A stretch of DNA of 64,000 nt from Anseranas semipalmata (lineage: Eukaryota > Chordata > Aves > Anseriformes > Anseranatidae). Location: positions 181,385 through 245,384 of the forward strand of contig VXAA01005612.1 in NCBI GenBank assembly GCA_013399115.1. Reading direction: 5' to 3'. A program made the position numbers and the translations under genes. Shown here one piece after another: positions 61,001 to 64,000 of this stretch. The notes beneath the pieces are model-generated. The model saw only the letters and a program-made list of their open reading frames with translations. It did no database searches and was not told the origin of the DNA. Every line of letters starts with the position of its first letter. Positions within the stretch are counted from its first letter, which is position 1.

Positions 61001-61422
61001 CAATCGCTACCCTTAAACACTCAGTAACACCCTCATCGTGCTCTCTAATAGAGCAAAGCCATTAAGTTGTCCCCATTGTAATTTAGATCACAGAAGAGAC
61101 TTCCACAGATTCTTTCAGGTTAAAATAACTGGTATACAGAGAGTAGGCAAAATTATTCCACTGTAGCTACGTGCTTAATTATATGGAATACTGCATAAAT
61201 TGTCAAGTGCAAAGAATTATTCTGATAAATTAAAATACTAATTAAATAGGCTATTGCAGAATTTTGAGAACATTATAGGGCTCCGCTTCTCCAGGTAATT
61301 TGCATATCCTTCATCTAGTGAATTTAATTTAAAGGCCTCCTTTTTTGTGTGTTTGGAAGCCCTTTTTGTTTCAGTGGAAGATTAAAAAATGGATTTATAT
61401 GTTGCTAACTGGGTTGTTTTTC

Positions 61423-61453
<31 letters not shown>

Positions 61454-62191
61454 AGTAGCTGTTTTTATTATGCCTCCTTGCTGATGAGTTTGTCAGTCCT
61501 GCATTAGTATTTCAGAACCTTAAGCCATGGCCATAAAATATCAACTTCGGTGGAGTGAGCAATATACCATATTACCCATATTACTAGATTATTATTTCTA
61601 GTTCATTATATTTGCAGCAGAAACATCATCGGCTGAATATTCATATTGGAGTAAAAACTAGTAGGTAGTACTAAAATACCCTTTAAAATGCAGGCCAGTT
61701 TTCAAAGGATTAGTAGCTTGCTCTAAATATCTGAATTTATTTTCCCACCACTTCTTCCTCATCTATCTATAGACTATGTTTTATTGCCTTAAATTCTCAA
61801 TTATACTTATAGATAGCAAAAGTTAAGAAGTTATATTCACTGTTCAGCAGCTTCAAGCAGCTTCTTGATATGTGGTTGATGCTTTAGCCTTGGCACCACT
61901 GTTTTTGACAGAATTTGTTGGCCTTTCTGAACTGCTTATAGAGTTCAAGGGTAGCTAAAATATGCTCCTGTACATGCCTGGAGTGAAGATGCTGGAGACG
62001 GTTGGCTGTGTCTCTCTCTGCAATCTGACAGTACCTGAGCTTGACCATTTTCAGGTTCTGATTTAATCAGTAACACATCATGCCTTCGTGCCTCTTATTT
62101 TTGTCAGGGTTTATGTTAGCATGGCTGTCAGAGCTGTCCTTTTTGTTTTAGCCAATATCAAGGGGGAAGAGAATGTTAAATATACTTTATG
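58051..62191. other. Unique AT-rich noncoding DNA with possible conserved blocks
   Basis: No gene recognised. A TA-rich, partly palindromic stretch lies at 58180-58250. Candidate conserved noncoding blocks are at 59100-59400 and 61150-61350 (see findings). A T-rich tract lies at 61417-61452. The 117-codon minus frame at 59859-60212 has no known domain. Confidence 0.5.
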
Positions 62192-62208
62192 TATATATAT
62201 ATATATAT
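62192..62208. repeat. (TA)n dinucleotide repeat
   Basis: About eight TA units. Confidence 0.9.
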
Positions 62209-63286
62209 TTCAAAGCTTCAACAATTTTTCATTTATTTTGCAGCCACTCTAGTGCACAGTTTTATTTATCCCAAGCTACCAAAGAATGATTTGTTAGACT
62301 CCAGTTTTCTTGAAGGAGGCCATGGAGCTTCCTGTTTTTATAAATCTTCTGAATTTTAGCATTTGGTAGAAATCTGCCTTTAATGTGGGTGTGAGGCTGT
62401 TGGTGTGCTAGCTTGGCACATCTTTATATGACATGGCACATCCAAAAAGGAGAATGTCAGCATGGCAGGTCATCAGCCATCCATGAAGCAACACAGTCCA
62501 GTGTCCATCTCAAGGATGAAAATCAAACTCGTTTGCAAAGATTTACTTACGTTTTGGAACTGCACAATGTATATAACAAAGAAAATATAGCCTCAAATCA
62601 TGTGATCCAGGCAACTATCCTTGTCATGCTGTCCCAGTGACTCTGGGTGGAATAAGTATGTTTGTAACTGTGTAAAGCATAGTATAAGTATTAAGTACGT
62701 GAGTATTGTGCATATTTTTTAGGCTCTGATCCAGCAAACCATGTGTTTGGGCTAGGGACTCCATGTTCCCATCAGCTCGACGGTTGGGTCAAAAAGGTGC
62801 ACAGAGCTTTACTCTCCATTTAAATCATGTGCAAAATTCATCCCTTGCAGGAGGAAGGTCAGAAAAGTTTCTCTGTATTACAGTTGCTTGAATTTTTACT
62901 TTTTGAGTCTTTGCACATACAAACTCTTACTAAAATCATTCCACATTTTGGATATATGAGGTGAAAATGAGCCCTAATGAAACGACTCACCTCTGAAATA
63001 AATGTGAGTCATTTGTGTTGCACTTTGGACAAACTAAATAAAGCATCAGCTCACAATAATATTGCTTCTAAGAACTGCCTGCTGCAATGTGAACTGGTCT
63101 GAACATTTCAAACAGCAGCAATTAAAGTGTATTTTTCCAAAACAAACAAAAATCAATGATTTTTTTGGGGCAGTAAATTTACTGTTTATAATATATTCTG
63201 GCACACTTCTTGTGCTTTCTGGTAGGAATGTTTCCCTCAGCCTACTTAAATTTAGAAGCTAAGTCTATCCCAATTGCCCTAGTAAA
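62209..63286. other. Unique AT-rich noncoding DNA
   Basis: No gene recognised. A decayed repeat end at 62721 is listed separately. Frames are under 80 codons. Confidence 0.5.
62721..62780. repeat. Decayed sauropsid interspersed repeat (end fragment)
   Basis: AGGCTCTGATCCAGCAAACC followed by ATGTGTTTGGGC resembles a repeat start of the form 'gggctctgatcctgcaaacccttacacatgtgctt' that I remember from sauropsid DNA. Its first 13 bases equal those at 32413. The remainder is too diverged to follow. Confidence 0.3.
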
Positions 63287-64000
63287 CATAGAATGGCTTG
63301 GGTTGGAACGGACCTTAAAGATCATCTAGTTCCAACCCCCCTGCCATGGGCATGGATGCCACCCACTAGACCAGGCTGCCCGAAGCCCCATCCAGCCTGG
63401 TCTTGAACACCTCCAGGGATGGAGCATCCACAGCTTCTCTGGGCAACCTGTGCCAGTGCCTCACCACCCTCTGAGTGAAGAATTTCCTCCTAAAATCTAA
63501 TCTAAATCCCCCCTCTTTTAGTCTAAAATCATTGCCCCTTGTCATATCATTATCTGCCCATATAAAAAGCTGTTCTCCATCCTTTTTATAAGACCCCTTT
63601 AAGTACTGAAAGGCTGCAATGAGGTCTCCCCGGAGCCTTCCCTTCTTCAGGCACCAGAACACCCCCAGCTCTCTCAGTCTTTCTTCGTAGGAGAGGTGCT
63701 CCAGCCCTCTGATCATCTTTGTGGCCCTCCTCTGGACCTGCTCTAACAGCTTCACATCCTTCTTATGCTGGGGGCCCCAGATCTGGATGCAGCACTCCAG
63801 GTGGGGCCTCACAAGGGCAGAGTAGAGGGGGAAAATCACCTCCCTCAACCTGCTGCCCACGCCTCTGTTGATGCAGCCCAAGACACAATTAGCCTTCTGG
63901 GCTGCAGGCGTACACTGCTGGCTCATGTTGAGCTTTTTGTCCACCAGAACCCCCAAGTCCTTCTCTGCAGGGCTGCTCTCAATGAGTTCTTCTCCCAGTC
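63287..64000 (-). mobile_element. CR1 LINE, 3' part, continuing past the window
   Basis: The 3' tail is on the left: plus-strand CATAGAATGGCTTGGGTTGG followed by AACGGACCTTAAAGATCATC is the reverse complement of a CR1 end, with only one partial tail unit. ORF2 sequence reaches the right edge still in CR1, so the 5' end lies outside. It has opposite orientation to the copy at 33827 and a different 3' untranslated sequence, so it is another subfamily. Confidence 0.95.
63366..64000 (-). pseudogene. CR1 ORF2 C-terminus, open but incomplete
   Basis: This is the C-terminal part of the CR1 endonuclease-reverse transcriptase. The frame is open from the window edge to its stop at the left, over 200 codons, with LGEELIESS and [15 protein letters not shown], then [31 protein letters not shown] and [10 protein letters not shown], in the same order as the 33830 copy. 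No internal stop is seen in this part. An ATG-like start inside the frame has no meaning, because the protein begins far upstream. Whether the rest is intact cannot be judged. Most CR1 copies are 5'-truncated, so a dead copy is the likeliest case. Confidence 0.88.

Noticed and set aside
1..64000. CRISPR array, operon, phage or other prokaryotic system; tRNA or rRNA genes
   Set aside because: No regularly spaced direct repeats, no dense same-strand ORFs, no ribosome-binding pattern, and no tRNA box B or rRNA sequence were seen. The CR1 and MIR-like elements mark the DNA as amniote nuclear DNA.

Overview
This looks like a stretch of bird (sauropsid) nuclear DNA with no recognisable protein-coding gene. 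The evidence for a bird is the set of chicken-repeat-1 (CR1) LINE copies. One of them ends in the diagnostic CR1 tail of tandem ATTCTATG units (34745-34763), and another is a long minus-strand copy running off the right edge (63287-64000). There is also a fragment that resembles an avian ERVL-type LTR start (about 57951-58050), and several decayed MIR-like elements. The sequence is AT-rich and CpG-poor, dense in stop codons and scattered with short microsatellites. This is the texture of a gene desert or a very long intron, and the window alone does not separate the two. I cannot name the species or the flanking gene.

Layout. 1-4.4 kb: unique AT-rich DNA with a (TTTC)n tract and an (ATT)n tract. 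7.7-8.25 kb: a patch of higher GC with long chance-like ORFs on both strands. 14.3-18.3 kb: three MIR-like remnants. 23.4 and 32.4 kb: decayed sauropsid-type interspersed repeats, and a CR1-like 3' tail at 32.6 kb. 33.8-34.8 kb: a 5'-truncated, fairly young CR1 carrying the end of ORF2 with two nonsense codons and a broken catalytic motif. 41.2-41.65 kb: an ancient CR1/L3-like remnant. 43.1-44.3 kb: an old interior fragment of CR1 ORF2 (linker and reverse-transcriptase region), which holds an expanded in-frame GGAAAA hexanucleotide repeat. 46.5 kb: another MIR-like remnant. 52.2-52.7 kb: an old minus-strand CR1. 57.95 kb: the LTR fragment. 63.3-64 kb: minus-strand CR1 ORF2 C-terminus.

The longest open frames that mean anything are the CR1 ORF2 pieces. 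The other open frames look like chance, repeat shadows or antisense shadows. No tRNA, rRNA, CRISPR array, operon or prokaryotic signal was seen. No new biological system is evident. The most interesting points are the in-frame hexamer expansion inside a fossil CR1 ORF2, an L1-like FADD reverse-transcriptase motif just upstream of the 33.8 kb CR1, a few exon-like segments with good splice sites, and several blocks whose motif content suggests conserved noncoding (enhancer-like) DNA.
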